This document shows, piece by piece, positions 45,741-57,509 of a DNA stretch of 64,000 bases. The notes under the pieces are model-generated. The model was given only the letters and a program-made list of their open reading frames with translations, was not told the DNA's origin and made no database searches. Position numbers and translations under genes: made by a program. This DNA is from Serpula lacrymans var. lacrymans S7.9 (Eukaryota > Basidiomycota > Agaricomycetes > Boletales > Serpulaceae), in the NCBI RefSeq assembly GCF_000218685.1, contig NW_006763308.1, positions 434,001-498,000 of the forward strand, given 5' to 3'. Each line of letters begins with the position of its first letter. Position 1 is the stretch's first letter.

Positions 45741-46440
45741 TGTAAGGACCATTTCATTATTTTCCTATCTTCGTTATGTCTTGGTTTTCGAACGCTTTTC
45801 CTGTTACACCTCTGGCTCTAGGGCTAGAGGTATCTTTTGCCGTTCTACTTCTCATAGCTCTCACAGGCTTTCTTAACCATCGCTACCATTTTATATCACA
45901 GATCAGAGACTGGGTATCATCCCCAGCCAGCCAGCACACTGGCTAGGGACTGGTAGTAGGCATCTCGCCAACCAGCTCCAAGCCCCAGTAAAGCCTGGTA
46001 ATACTAATAACGCATTATTTAGGATCGTACCTCATCATGAGGATACGGTTCCTGAACACGGGTGACAATCCTCTATTATTAGTACAAGTCTCTCACCTGC
46101 TGATTAATTCAAGTCAAAAGTCGTACAATAGTTATTCTCCCTTTTTCTTATTGGTTGATTAATTCCTCAGACCACTTTTTGTATATTCTCCTTTCGGTCT
46201 GAGGAACGAACAGTTCCCTATATAAAGCCTTACTTATTCATGTATGGCTCCCTAGTTTTCTATTACTGAATTTACCCGCTTTACTCCTCAACAAGAACCG
46301 TTGAAGCTTACCTCTCCAAAAGTCCTCTACTCGCTATATTTGCTAGCGTCTGTCGACCTCAAGCTTATCGAACCTTTTACTCCCTGCAAGTGCAGAAGGA
46401 GACAGGTTTTGTTTTTGTTATAGTTTATCATTGCCTCACA
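45741..46440 (+). mobile_element. Solo LTR, family L3, TSD CGCTC
   Basis: Exactly 700 bp, TGTAAGGACC to TTGCCTCACA, flanked by CGCTC at 45736-45740 and 46441-46445. TATATAAA at about 46219. Same family as 14690-15377. Confidence 0.96.
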
Positions 46441-49340
46441 CGCTCGTCTACGGTTTTCAAAGGCACAGAAGACGGCTGTTTTAGCATGGGCCAAGGGACT
46501 GAACGCTCAAAATGTGCCAACTCTGCATGTGTTGGCTCAGTCTCAGAAAAAAATCTGTAGCATGGTTGGAAACCCAACGGAAAAATTTGTCAGCAACTCC
46601 GGCAATATTTTCTATTGTAACAGCATTGGCAAAGCTATTGCAAAGGTGAAATAGCTTTTTCCTCATGATTATCTTTAAAGGCTAAACAACAACTCATGAT
46701 TTTACAGGACTATTCTAACCCCATCACTCGATTCACGATGCAAGATTACCCTGAAGACAACGGAGGATCTATATCTCAAGTCCATCATGGATCCAAAGTG
46801 TTACATGACCTACCGCCCAGTCTGGCAGTTCCCTCGTTGCACACAAATGGCAAAATCTTTTCCGTCAACGAGCTTTTACAACAGGATAGTGGAAACTGCT
46901 TTATTCCCATCAAGTTCTTTCTACACAAAGATCAACGTGGTGTCAAGGTCTTAGCCATTGGACACAATGTTGTCCGCTCTGATGTGAGTTTGAATTGCTT
47001 TTCTTTATTGTTATTCATTTCTTCTCAGGTAGGATTCATTGTCAACCCCGAATGTCTCATAGCCTCAAGCATGACCCCCAAAAGATCATTCAAAGACATC
47101 AGTAACAACTCGCAAGGATACTGTAAATTTACAGGTATGTATAAATCATTTCAAGTTGAACAGGATGCACTAACAACTAATAAAGATTCTTCCACCCACT
47201 TTGCATCTAAAATGCCCCACCCTCTCCGAGCAAAATCTGGTGGCCGCTTAATACTAACAGTCCCGCTGATAGTTTTCATGGATGATGTTTCAGAGAATAT
47301 TTCCAAACAGTGGAACAAGCATCATGTGGTCTACATGTTGAACACTTCAATTCCTCGGAACATGATTGAGAAAGAGTTCTGCATACATTTTGTGGTGTCC
47401 TCACCACATGCTGCCCCCATGGAGTTGATGAAAGGAGTTACTGATTCAATCTGGTGCATTTTTTTTGAATTTGGCCTATAGCACACTTTTTCTGACCGAG
47501 TGCCAATGAGTAAAGCTGAAAAGACAGGGATAATCACATGGGACTGTCAGTATGAGGAGGAAATAATGTTAATTCCTTATGAGCTTTTTGTTGCTGGGGA
47601 TAACCCTATGCATGCCAAAGAGTGCAGTCATGCTGGGCTCAAAACTAACCACTTCTGTAGAAGATGCAAAGTTGGTGAGACCCAAGTAGAAAAAAAGAGT
47701 GACAAAGGTTATCAGAAGCTTTTCCAGGTGCGTAACCTACACCTATTTATTTCTGCAGAATAATAACAAGACCTTTTTTGGCATCAGAGTGGCTCTCCTC
47801 GCTTGCCGCAGGAAACAATCGAGGAAGGTTTGCGTCAAGATTCCCTTTCTCTAGAGTCAGGTGGTACTGACAAGGTCAAAAAAGCTGCCACATCCACAGG
47901 CATACGAGATGCAGCCAGCGTGTCAGTAGTGCAGCACCTCTTGGAGCTGGGTAAACAACTTCGCAAGCATGTTCCAGGTAAAGCGGCTTTACCTGAGGCA
48001 GATGTATGCAAGCGTCTAGAAGGAGAGCTAGAAGAGCTACTATAGAAGCACTCACTTGAGTAACATTAAATCCATTATTAGGCATGCCAGGAATGGACAT
48101 TCACCAGGATACACCTACCAAAATCTTACATACCGTTTTACTCGGTGTAGCAAAATACTTTTGGGGCCAAACTGTCTGGCTGCTTGATGAAGCTCATTTA
48201 CTAACAACTTTTCAGAGGTGCCTTGAAAGCATCAACAAAGATGGCTTGAACTACCCAACTCTTGGTGCCGAATACATATGTCGTTTCAAGGGCTCCCTTA
48301 TTGGCAAACATTTCAAGAGTCTTGCCCAGGTCATGCCATATCTTATATACAATTTGGTTTCCTCTGATGTACTAGATGGCTGGACTGTCCTTGGTGATTT
48401 GATTGTACTTCTCTGGCATACGAGAATAGATAACACCAACGAATACTTGGTAAGAATAAGCATGACCAAGTCTTAATGGAACACTAATCATTGTTTTTTC
48501 AGGCTCAATTATCACGCACTATCGAGGATTTCCTCAATATTACCGCCAAATGTGCCCCAAGCATTCTGATCACAAAGCCAAAATTTCATTTTCTACTTCA
48601 CTTACCAGCCTACATTCACAGATTTGGCCCACCAATTTTATTTTCAACAGAACGCTATGAATTTTTCAACCATGTCTTCCGGTTGGCTTCAATCTACAGA
48701 AATCATAAATCACCAAGCCGCGACACTTGCCAGTCTTTTGCCTCACAGGATACTCTCAAGCACATAGCGACAGGTGGGTATTGGTTTGATCATACTACAA
48801 ATATGTGGGTATGTGCTGGTTCCGCTGTACAGGATTCCTTGGCAGGTCGTCCAGAGTATTGCCGTCTGCTAGGACTCCCTTCTGACACAAAGCAAGTGGT
48901 GGGATTTGCCCGAGTACGACAGTCTCCACCACCCCAACTGGTACTTTGGAGCTCAGCAATTTTGGCACAAATTCAGGACAAGGGGCCACTTTGCATCCCC
49001 TCAAGCAAAGGACAGTTCCTCAAGGCTACTTTTTTTGTGACTCACAAGGGAGACAACGCCAAAGTTGGTAGTTATGTCATCCTCTCACCTGAACATCCCC
49101 AGGGTGGGGCCAAAGTTGAAGAAATCCTGGTCCGTGAAAAAAAAAATTGCAAGTTTGCATACATTGCTCTGCCCTTTGTAAGGATTCTACCAGAACTCCA
49201 TCATACACTTCATGTACCTTGTTTGAAACTCACGGATTCTCAGGGACTTCGTGCTGCAAAGGTACTATTGAGATCTTTGTGTGTTGTCAGCATTGCTGAC
49301 TTTTATTTAGGATATTCTTTGCACCGTCAATAGCCAACAT

Positions 49341-49962
49341 CAGGAAAAACACTTTGGCTATATAGCAGAGGCAATACTATTTGTGCTATTATAGCTCTGA
49401 TAGTGCTATATAGCAGAGGCATTACTATAAATGCTATTATAGCTCTTATAGTACTATAAGTTTGAGCACACATGTATAATGTTATATAGCTAGCCAAGGC
49501 ATTATAATGGCTCTTATAGCTCTAATAGCCTATATAGCTGTCAACACCATAGTACATATTTATAGTAATACTTTATCCAAGTATAAGTTGTGACAATGTG
49601 TAAAAAAAATAACAAGTCCATAAAAGGTCAATATATTACGCATGTATAGTATATTTTGTAAGCCTTTATGGTGTAGTAGATAACTGTGTGGTATGTGGCT
49701 GTAGATTGATTGGTCAGAAAAAAGCAGACCAACAAGTTGAGAGTTCAAACCTTGTGTGTGTGATTTATTCTTTTAAATCAGCCACAAGCTCTCTCATAGC
49801 TCATATAGTCAGCCATGTGCTATAAGTGCTATAAGAGGCTATAAGAGCACATTATTCCTGAATAGATGTTGGGGTTTCTTTTGCAGCTATGATCACTATG
49901 ACAACTATATTTGCAACTATAGTACTATTAGAGTCTATATAGCCAAAGTGTTTTTCCTGATG
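49341..49962. mobile_element. TATAGC-rich TIR element (MITE), 622 bp, hAT-like ends
   Basis: CAGGAAAAACACTTTGGCTA (continuing TATAG) at the left is matched perfectly in inverse at 49935-49959. AACAT flanks the element at 49336-49340 and 49963-49967. Removing element plus one AACAT restores the codons for NSQHDCTFAKC in the host gene. Ends starting CAGG suggest a hAT-like parent, whose 8-bp duplication would here be imperfect. The interior is crowded with TATAGC/GCTATA words and holds a pol III-like promoter. Confidence 0.88.
49669..49751 (+). ncRNA. Pol III promoter-like A and B boxes inside the TIR element
   Basis: TGGTGTAGTAG at 49669-49679 fits the A-box consensus TRGYNNARNNG at every position, and GTTCAAACC at 49743-49751 fits the B box GTTCRANNC, 64 nt apart. 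A cloverleaf is not convincing. It may be a tRNA-derived piece captured by the element. Confidence 0.4.
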
Positions 49963-50548
49963 AACATGATTGCACCTTTGCGAAGTGTCATCAAATTGAA
50001 ATGATCCCCACACGACAGGAAAATAGTGAGACAACAAGAATTACCAAGGTTGTGAGCTAGTTAACCAGTACCTCGTCAACATGTACTCCCTTCACAACTA
50101 TTGTCACATCAAATCTGTCCTTCCCCCTCAACTTTTAATCAAAACCCCTTGCATTCCCAATGTCCTTGAAGTTCGCCTCAAAGCTGCAAAACACGTACAA
50201 GAGAATAAGGCTGCACAAGCCAATCAGCAAAGAGATCAAGAAAACGATGGTGAGGCTCACATTGAGGAAGTAGCTTCAGCCTTTGCACAAACACCAGCGA
50301 GGACAGCAAAAAAGAAGAATATGTCAGCTCATTCCACAAAAGGGGCAGCCGTCAAACCAAGTGGCTCTTGACAAGGCCCTAGCTTGTGCTCCGAGCCAAG
50401 TCCACAAAGAGAACCGCCTTCCAGACTCCCTGCGAATCTCCTGCCTTTATCCACAGTGTCTCCCATGTCTCCACTCCCCTCACAGCTCAATCCATACAGC
50501 ACTTCTTTGCACTGGAGTCCCATGTCTCCTTTCTTAATGTTGTCGGGA

Positions 50549-50703
50549 CCCTTTGCCAGTCCCATGCACCAGTATCGCCACATGGGTGGTTCTTGGGGGG
50601 ACACACCAACTATCCCATCAAATGAACCCTTTTCCAGTCCTATGCACTAGTATCACCACATGAATAGTTCTCATGGGGAGGCCCCATTGAGTATGTCCTC
50701 AAA
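50549..50703 (+). repeat. Imperfect tandem duplication, about 77 bp
   Basis: CCAGTCCCATGCACCAGTAT at about 50553 recurs as CCAGTCCTATGCACTAGTAT at about 50634, with similar following sequence. It lies in a Ser/Pro-rich stretch between the large gene and its companion. Confidence 0.75.
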
Positions 50704-50975
50704 TGCTCTCTCTTGACCTCCTTCAACGTCTTTTAAAGCCTCAGGTGCTTCTCTCAGCAGATCTGGCTAATCAATTATAAGTTCAGTTCTCATATGAGAT
50801 GTTGGTTGGAGGTGTTTCACGGAGGCCTGGAGCTTAAAGTCATTGCTTAAGATTCCTGGGACATGACACTATGAAAATTTCAGATTGGAATCTTCCTCAC
50901 CAGGCGGTGTTATGTCTGTTGTGAGGCCATCCTTATTTTCATAGTTTTCGATGTCAACAACAACTTCAAAATGAG

Positions 50976-52417
50976 ATGTCAGGCTTAATGTCATCCCGGG
51001 TGACATCCTCGTCTAGTCTTACTCCTACCAGGAACTCTGGGGACAACTTGTTATTCCTACCGTCAACTCCTAGCACACCTTCACGTTCACAAGCACAAAC
51101 TTCTTGGCCCTGCTCTGATTCTGCAGAGGACATGCTTGTGAGAGAGAATGTGAAGCGGCTGAAGTCTCTTGGAGTGGATCTGTGCAGAACTCACAAGCTG
51201 CCGCCGAGAACTTTGGATAAATTTGCTGAGGTAAGTATGTGATTCTTTCTCAACAACGTCACAACTTCACTGTTGTTTGTCAGCTTGCCACAGATGTCAA
51301 GATGTTAATGGATATCAAGTGCCACCTTATCTCACTCAAAACTGCTTTTTGCACTTCAGAACGCAATAAGGTATTGGTCCATCTCGAGTCTGTGGACTTT
51401 TGGGTGAGTACTTCATACTTTGTTATTTTTTTTTCTATTTACTTATTATTTTTTATGTGCAGAAACTCCTCAATGATCGTTTGCGTGTGCGTTTACTCTC
51501 CCCGGACCTGACTGCCTACATTACAGACCTGGCTGACCATGTCTTTGTAAGTAACCCCGGTCCATAAAGTGCGCTACACATAACCGCTTGATGTTGTAGG
51601 ATATGCTCGAGAAAAATCCAAGTCTATTCAAAGTGAGGCCCAATATATTGTGAGACCCAGCACTACAAAGTAAGCTAGCAAGTCTCATCAAGGACCTACT
51701 CATGGCTGCAAGGGGCAACATAAAGCCAAAGGTAATTTGTGTCCATTTTTATGAATTGTTTGATTAATGGGAATTATTCCAGTTATGGACCGGGATACAA
51801 AAGAAACAAAATATAGCAACACTTGCAAAATCCCTGGTGCCCGCTGGATTGATGGATATGACATTGACTCATTGGGCGAGAATAGCTTTCTTAGTAAGTG
51901 ACTGTCTCAAATTGTTTTCGCTATCTGACAATTTAATTTTCCACTTAGCGTTCAGCTCTTATAGAGTTCCGAAGATTAATTGCCTTGCAGGGATCTGAAG
52001 AAAGACCAGCCAATGAAAACAGTGCTCTTGAATATGGAGACAATGTACCGGAGGGTGCTAATACTGAGACAAACACTAGTGGGGACTCTGGAGGGATGCC
52101 CAAGGATGAAGAAGGACCCGATGACAAACCATAGGTCTGGAAGGATGAACAATTCTGGGTATATGTTGATCAACTGCTGGATGAGGCTCGCAAACAGACT
52201 CGGAATGGTGCTTTATCTACAGAGGAGTGGGAGGATACAGTGAAAGAGTAAGGAGTTTTTTTTTTGAAACCTCGGACCTCCATGACCTGATGTTGTACCT
52301 AGTTTGTTCACAGAGATCCTCCAAGTGGATATGGCTACATATTCTGAGCCTGGAAAGCTCATTCCCCCGTCAACACTGTGAGCATTGAATGGCAGAGAGC
52401 TATTCATGCGTAGTTGA
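50976..52417 (+). pseudogene. Companion Agaricomycete repeat gene
   Basis: ATG 50976 leads into a Ser/Thr/Pro-rich part (LFLPSTPSTPSRSQAQTSWP), then RLKSLGVDLCRTHKLPPRTL, introns with clear borders (GTAAGTATG at 51232 to TTTGTCAG), DVKMLMDIKCHLISLKTAFC, LLNDRLRVRLLSPDLTAYIT (about 51465-51525), KDLLMAARGNIKPK (about 51690-51730) and HWARIAFL (about 51870), ending near VDMATYSEPGKLIPPSTL. The block order matches a small repetitive Agaricomycete protein that often accompanies transposon-type genes. At least two stops (near 51652 and 52380). Function unknown. Confidence 0.65.
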
Positions 52418-52799
52418 TTTGGTGAGTAATTGTTTTAAGGGTTGGCCTTACTCTTTGTCTCCAATACCATAGTTCTCATTTCCTTGTGATGATTGCAAAG
52501 TTTTGTTCATGCTTTCAAATATAATACATATTATTTGCTGTTTAAATTGATATTGTGTGAATGAAAATAAGCTCATGTCTTTTGAATGCCAATATTATAT
52601 TGCCGTGTTGTCTGATAGACCTCTCCGCTACCTAAATGCTATCCTCCTTGGAACCTTTCTTAGTTGTCTCTCGGACCAAGGGACAAAAACCTTTTTCATT
52701 TCTCATGTCTTGGTCAAACAGATATCCCTTGTATGTATATTACTATGGGGCTTGTACTAACGTTACTCAGAGAATGGTCAAATGATTAATTTATCACTA
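52418..52799. other. Spacer
   Basis: No recognised feature. Confidence 0.4.
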
Positions 52800-53763
52800 A
52801 GTTGATTCATGCCATATTACCCTTGAGGCTATTCGTTCGCTACACATCAAAAATTCATGTTGTCGGGGCTCATTGTGTCATCAATCATACACTTGGCTAA
52901 ATCTGCTTATGTTGCCCATCAGAGTACATTGCTCAGCAGGAAGACAAAAAACCTCCGACAAAGGTCTCGGGCTATATTTCACAGTCACAGCGGACTTTGG
53001 TCCTTTGGGTAACGTTTTGCTGGACTAGCCGTGTATAGTTAGAAAGCTTTACCTTGGGGGTGGGCAACCTCTGTCAAAAGTGTGTGATGCTTACCTAATA
53101 TTCCCATCCCTCAAGGCCGTTTCAGAGCACAAACAAGATCTTATCCTCTTCCATTTTAAAACCTTGATGTTTTCCACTCATTCAAATTCTCCCTTGAGAC
53201 TCTTGGAAATGATGTGGACTTGCTTGATAACCAAATAGATGCTGTAAAGGCAAAACCCTCAAGTGTTGGTGGACAGCATCCTAGGTTTGATACTATTATA
53301 GTGATGAACTCCAATGACTGTGAATCAACAGGTCCGGCAGGTAAGCTCCACAATATAAAGCTCTATCTACTATCTGTTTAAAAGTTGTACCAGGCACAAG
53401 AATTGGACGTCTCAGAGTGATCTTCAAGTTACCTACAACTTTATATGGCACACATAGTGCCCCTTCTAACTGGCCTAAAGATCATTTGGCTTATGTTGTA
53501 TGATTTAATTGTCTAAGGCCAACAGCTGACAACCATATGATGTACTCTGTCACCAAACCTGGGCCTAATGCTTCTGGCTACCTGCTTGGTGATATTATAC
53601 CCCTTTCTGCAATTAGACAGGTTTGTCATTTGATTCCAGTCTTTGGGGGAAATAGAGATACTTATCCACTCAATTGGACTCACAGTAATGTTTTGGATGT
53701 TTGTACAAAATTTTATCTCAACAATTTTAGTAGTAAATATGCTTATCAGACACTATGGTAAAT
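52800..53763 (+). pseudogene. Plavaka-type transposase, C-terminal fragment
   Basis: Pieces in order: a stretch of PSLKAVSEHKQDLILFHFKT (about 53110-53165), SLETLGNDVDLLDNQVDAVK (about 53190-53250), FDTIIVMNSNDCESTG (about 53290), TRIGRLRVIFKLPTTLYG (about 53395-53450), DHLAYVVWFN, HMMYSVTKPGPNASGYLLGD (53535-53590), IIPLSAIRQVCHLIPVFG and NVLDVCTKFYLNNFSSKYAY to the stop. This is the usual tail of Plavaka-type proteins. The catalytic part is absent and the frame is broken. Confidence 0.7.
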
Positions 53764-53805
53764 TCAAATTATGAATGTTATTATTTTGTTTTTAGCTAAA
53801 TCTTG

Positions 53806-53959
53806 TGCTATAAAGGCTATAGTTGCATTGATAGGGCTATAATTACTATAACAATATTTGTATAGGGCTATAATTGCATTTATAGGGATATGATTGCTAT
53901 GAAAGCATTCATATATACACGTGGTGGCTATATAGCGCTACATACCAAAAGTGTTTTTC
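53806..53959. mobile_element. TATAGC-rich TIR element, truncated copy
   Basis: Right end CCAAAAGTGTTTTTCCTG at about 53947-53959 matches the element at 49341. The body is TATAGC/GCTATA-rich. The left terminus is missing. Inserted in the DUF6589 relic that follows, after the codons for HEVH. Confidence 0.75.
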
Positions 53960-55464
53960 CTGATGAACCTCATGTGTCCATTGGAAACCAGGTTTTGAGC
54001 AAAAAATCCCAGTTTCTTTTGGGCGGAGCCTTGCCACATTACACATCAAGCTTGTCTTATCTTCCCTGGCAGCCACAGGCTGTATAAAAACTCGCCAAAG
54101 TCCATCTGATGCCACCATTTTTAGGTGAAACAACCAGGCACAAAAATCACATGTTGAAACCAGTCCCAAGGTGTTTCCTCAATCGCTCAATGTTGTTGGA
54201 CAGCCTGGAGACATTCTCCCGTGCCAAGATCTTCATGAAACAATACTATATAGTCCTCATTCTCTTCAGGTTCACTTTCATTGCCCACATCAAACCCACC
54301 CTCTGCCAGTGTCTACTACAGCACATATATTTCCTGAAATAGTGGGGTTATTGATGTTCATGGCTTGAGCAGCAAGTATAGGAGTTTTGACCACTGGTAT
54401 CTGTTTGATAACTGGTGGTCCTTTGAGCTGATACTTGAAATGATAAATAGGACAGGCCATAGTGGCACAGATTGCATAAGAACTTCTAGGCGTTGTAGCT
54501 TTGGTGGATGTCTCTTCACCATTGTGAGAGATAATGGCTAACAGATCTTTGTAAGTTAATTTCTGCCTTGGATCCACTGCTGTGATAGTGGGGTTTAATA
54601 ATAATTTAATCCATAGATCTTGGAAGAATTTTAGATTCTGTGGAGTGATGTTGTGCTGGAGTGGAAACAGCAAGCCTGAGGTCAGATGTTTCAATGAATT
54701 GGCTGAGTTCTCCACAGTAGGAATGCACAATTTAAGCTCTATATCAAAATTATCATAGGCATATGCTGCCAAAAAATGTTTGCCCTAGCTTATGAAGGGC
54801 ATTTGCACTCTGGATAGGTAGCAACCAAATGGTGGCATGTATTGTGGTCATTGAAATGGAGATGCCCATGCTTGTGAGAGTATTGATGACTTTTTCTGGA
54901 GTATGCACAGACTGAAGGAAAATGCCTATGATACATTGCAAGGCGTTTATTTATGGCTGGTGCTTTGCATAATTATACTGACTGAAATAACTTTTTTCTA
55001 GCCCCATACCGTATAAATGCAATATTGGAGAGGGAGGAAAATACTTTACTTACTACTACAATAGCTGCTTTTTAATGCTCTCTTGCTTTGGAACCCCGAG
55101 ACTCTTTGACTTGGAACAAAATCTTGGCCATTTCCTCTAGATCTATCTTGTCTACCTGTGCCCAATAAGCATCCTCTGCTTTAAGTTTGTCATGTTGTGT
55201 TCACTCATAGTGGTGTCTGGGCCATCAATTGATCTGTCTGGGTCCCCATCAAGTAGAATATCTAGTATGTCCCACAGTACCAGTGCATCACTTTTATACT
55301 CTGTTGCTATTTTATTCATGCAAAACTCTTCAAGTTGGTTGGTTATAGCCTTTCTGGCATTAAAGTGCCAACTGGTATTCTCGTGGACCAGAACCTGTAT
55401 CTCCTGGATGCACTGCTTCTCAAGAATATGTTTGGCCCATTTCAGAACAACTTCTTTTGTTTAG
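53960..55464 (-). pseudogene. DUF6589 protein relic
   Basis: Reading leftward: KWAKHILEKQCIQEIQVLVH and NTSWHFNARKAITNQLEEFC (55450-55340), VLWDILDILLDGDPD (about 55275-55230), GIFLQSVHTPEKVINTLTSM (about 54925-54865), AYDNFDIELKLCIPTVENSA (54760-54705), VIKQIPVVKTPILAAQAMNI (about 54410-54350), PWLFHLKMVASDGLWRVFI and TSLMCNVARLRPKETGIFCS with KPGFQWTHEVHQ (54140-53960). The order and motifs fit DUF6589, a repetitive basidiomycete family of unknown function. Stops and shifts throughout; the 3' end is cut by the TIR element. Confidence 0.75.
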
Positions 55465-56225
55465 ATTGTGATGGAGGGGTGGTTGAAGAACGCAGCAAGG
55501 ATAGCTGGGAACAGTGTTCAGAGATCTTGAATGATTAGGTGGTGGTTTTAGTGAGGGTCTTACAGGATCAAGAGGAGGAACTGGGAAGGCTAGGTGTTAG
55601 TTTGAGTAAAAAACTCAATGACGGATTAAAGATGGTTGTTGAGTATGGTGATGGAATGATCACTGATGTTCAGCCTCGTGTCCTCACATCAGCCTATTCT
55701 ACCTCTATCTTTCTTAACTAAGAATGGAAACAAGTTGCATGGAATAGTTATTTTATGTTTGAAAAAATTGTAATTTTGTGGTGTTCAATTTTTGATCTCA
55801 GGTGTTACAAGTCACTGTGGCAACCATTGTTTACTGATGTTAAACTCCAGCTACTATGGAGAGAGCGCAAGGACCAAGGTTATGCTGACTTTGAACTTTT
55901 TATTTTATCATTATCTAATCATATCTTATTGCAAGTCATATTTTTTTGGCTCTAGGATTAAGTCCTCCTCTCTTGCAACAGTGGATGGGAAGGAGCCTGA
56001 TCTTAACCCTCAGATCTGAGATCCCAATTAATTGCAAATAGAACCGTATCAGCATGGAAACATTTCAAGAGTACTGGGCCAATACCTCCATGGAGACGTT
56101 CTAAGAGCAGTGGGAGCACCTGAGCAGCTAAGACACCCTCCACAACAGTCTCTACAACCAAGACCCAAATACTGGCTATCTTCAGAATAGAGACTCAAAG
56201 TGGAGTCAGTCAGTGGGAGGACAGC
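55465..56225. other. Unassigned stretch
   Basis: Possibly the degraded upstream part of the DUF6589 relic; no motif recognised. The terminal hairpin end of X1/X2 was looked for here and not found. Confidence 0.35.
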
Positions 56226-56511
56226 TCACATGACTAATCATGTGACTATTTACTTTACTTTACATTTTCGACTTTTCATAGTCACATGCTAAACATCGGA
56301 CTTTAAACTTTACTTACAACTGTATAATACATATGTACAAACAAACCTGTAGTAGTATATATACCCCAATAGATCAAGGAGACTCCTCAGCAAGTCCTCC
56401 TGTTGTCTAGCACAACAAACTTGTTGAAACCTAAGGGGCGATCCCTTCTCTCTCTCTTCTCTTATGCTTGTCTGAGTTGTGCGCCAGAGTAAGAAACTCT
56501 TGGTCGTTACA
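56226..56511 (+). mobile_element. G1 LTR, 5'-truncated
   Basis: Matches G1 from the CACATG-box module to the end TCTTGGTCGTTACA. The first part of U3 is missing, and no target duplication is visible. It ends at the first preserved codon of the Copia pol. Confidence 0.8.
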
Positions 56512-56729
56512 CCTATTATATCAAAACCTGTGTTCCAGATCAAGTTTGATCAAAACAGAAACATCGAAAGGTACAAACTCCAGATTGTAAGGTTTTACTC
56601 AAAGGGAGGGGATTGATTATCAGGGGGTTTTTGCTCCGGTTGCAAACTTAGAGTTAATCTGATTTATTCTAGCCTTGGCAGCAAAGTATGACCTAGAACT
56701 TGACCGAATAAATATATTCACAGCTTATC

Positions 56730-57128
56730 TGTAACAACCAAGAGTTAGTTACTCTGGCACACACAGGAACACACTATAAAGAAAATGAAGAGGGAGTGGT
56801 TACCCCTTAAGACGCAGAGAGTTAGTTGGTATACAACAGGAGGACTTGCTGAGGAGTCTCCTGGATCTATTGGGGTTTATATACTACTACAGGGTTGTTT
56901 GTACATGTGTACTATACAGTTGATAGATACAGTGGCTGATGATGTCATGGGGCCTAGCCCGTATGACTAGCTCCACTGTGTGAGAGAGTCATGTCCAAAA
57001 TAAGAAGAAAGGCAATGCGGCGCGAGAAAGGGAAAGGGCCGCGTGGCACCATGTGTGAAAGCTGTAGTACAAGGTTAAAGCGGAGAATAAAAGTAAAGGG
57101 AAAGTCCAAAAATTGTGTTATCGCAACA
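56730..57128 (-). mobile_element. Solo LTR, Gypsy family G1, TSD TTATC
   Basis: 399 bp; plus strand TGTAACAACC to TATCGCAACA, flanked by TTATC at 56725-56729 and 57129-57133. Removing it rejoins the Copia codons TAY-LNREL. Confidence 0.96.
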
Positions 57129-57168
57129 TTATCTCAATAGAGAACTTGAAGAAGAACTGTACATGCTT

Positions 57169-57509
57169 TGTAAGATCCCTACACCTTATGCCAAACTAAC
57201 GGAGGTGTAAGTCTCAAAATCAAACAGGTAGCGTCAAATATTGATGTTAAGAAGTAATCAACAACTGAGGAAATGTATGTACATAAGTGTTGGTATATAT
57301 ACGTTTCTGAAGGTCAGCCATGAGGCGCTGACTGATGCTCTACGTCATAGTCCAGGCTTTGTCAGGTGATTGTCACGTGACAAGATATAATTAACTACTT
57401 GCTTACATAATGGGTCATGTGATAGTAAATTTTACATGATAGTAAGGTCACATGACGATAATGATAAGATTGTTTCAGATTTAGATAAGATTCTGTTCAA
57501 ATCGTGACA
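57169..57509 (-). mobile_element. Solo LTR, family L4, TSD TGCTT
   Basis: 341 bp; plus strand TGTAAGATCC to AATCGTGACA, flanked by TGCTT at 57164-57168 and 57510-57514. A TATA-like run read on the minus strand near 57295 suggests minus sense. Removing it rejoins the Copia codons ELYM-LPPEG. No other copy is seen in the window. Confidence 0.92.
57372..57457. promoter_or_regulatory. E-box-like cluster in L4 U3
   Basis: GTCACGTGAC, GGTCATGTGAT and GGTCACATGAC occur within 86 bp, the same CACRTG words as in the unrelated G1 U3. Confidence 0.5.

Larger units (their letters stand above)
44940..50371 (+). pseudogene. Large multi-copy Agaricomycete transposon-type gene, split by solo LTR and TIR element
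   Basis: Blocks in order: N-terminal part LEGGRLIACLACPKQNG (about 44990); acidic/proline linker to 45710; solo LTR 45741-46440; GNPTEKF/NIFYCNSIGKAIAK (about 46570-46640); ITRFTMQDYPEDNGG (46726-46770); VPLIVFMDDVSENISKQWNK (about 47260-47320); KECSHAGLKTNHFCRRCKVG (about 47620-47680); IHQDTPTKILHTVLLGVAKY (about 48095-48155); GAEYICRFKGSLIGKHFKSL (about 48265-48325); ITKPKFHFLLHLPAYIHRFG (about 48570); SRDTCQSFASQDTLKHIATG (about 48715-48775). Introns with clear GT-AG borders are frequent. DILCTVNSQH is cut by the TIR element and resumes DCTFAKC. The C-terminus is YSLHNYCHIKSVLP. The family is widespread in Agaricomycetes; its transposase role is inferred. Confidence 0.75.

Noticed and set aside
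49400..49560. Telomere-like or satellite array of TATAGC words
   Set aside because: The words are irregularly spaced and lie within one TIR element.
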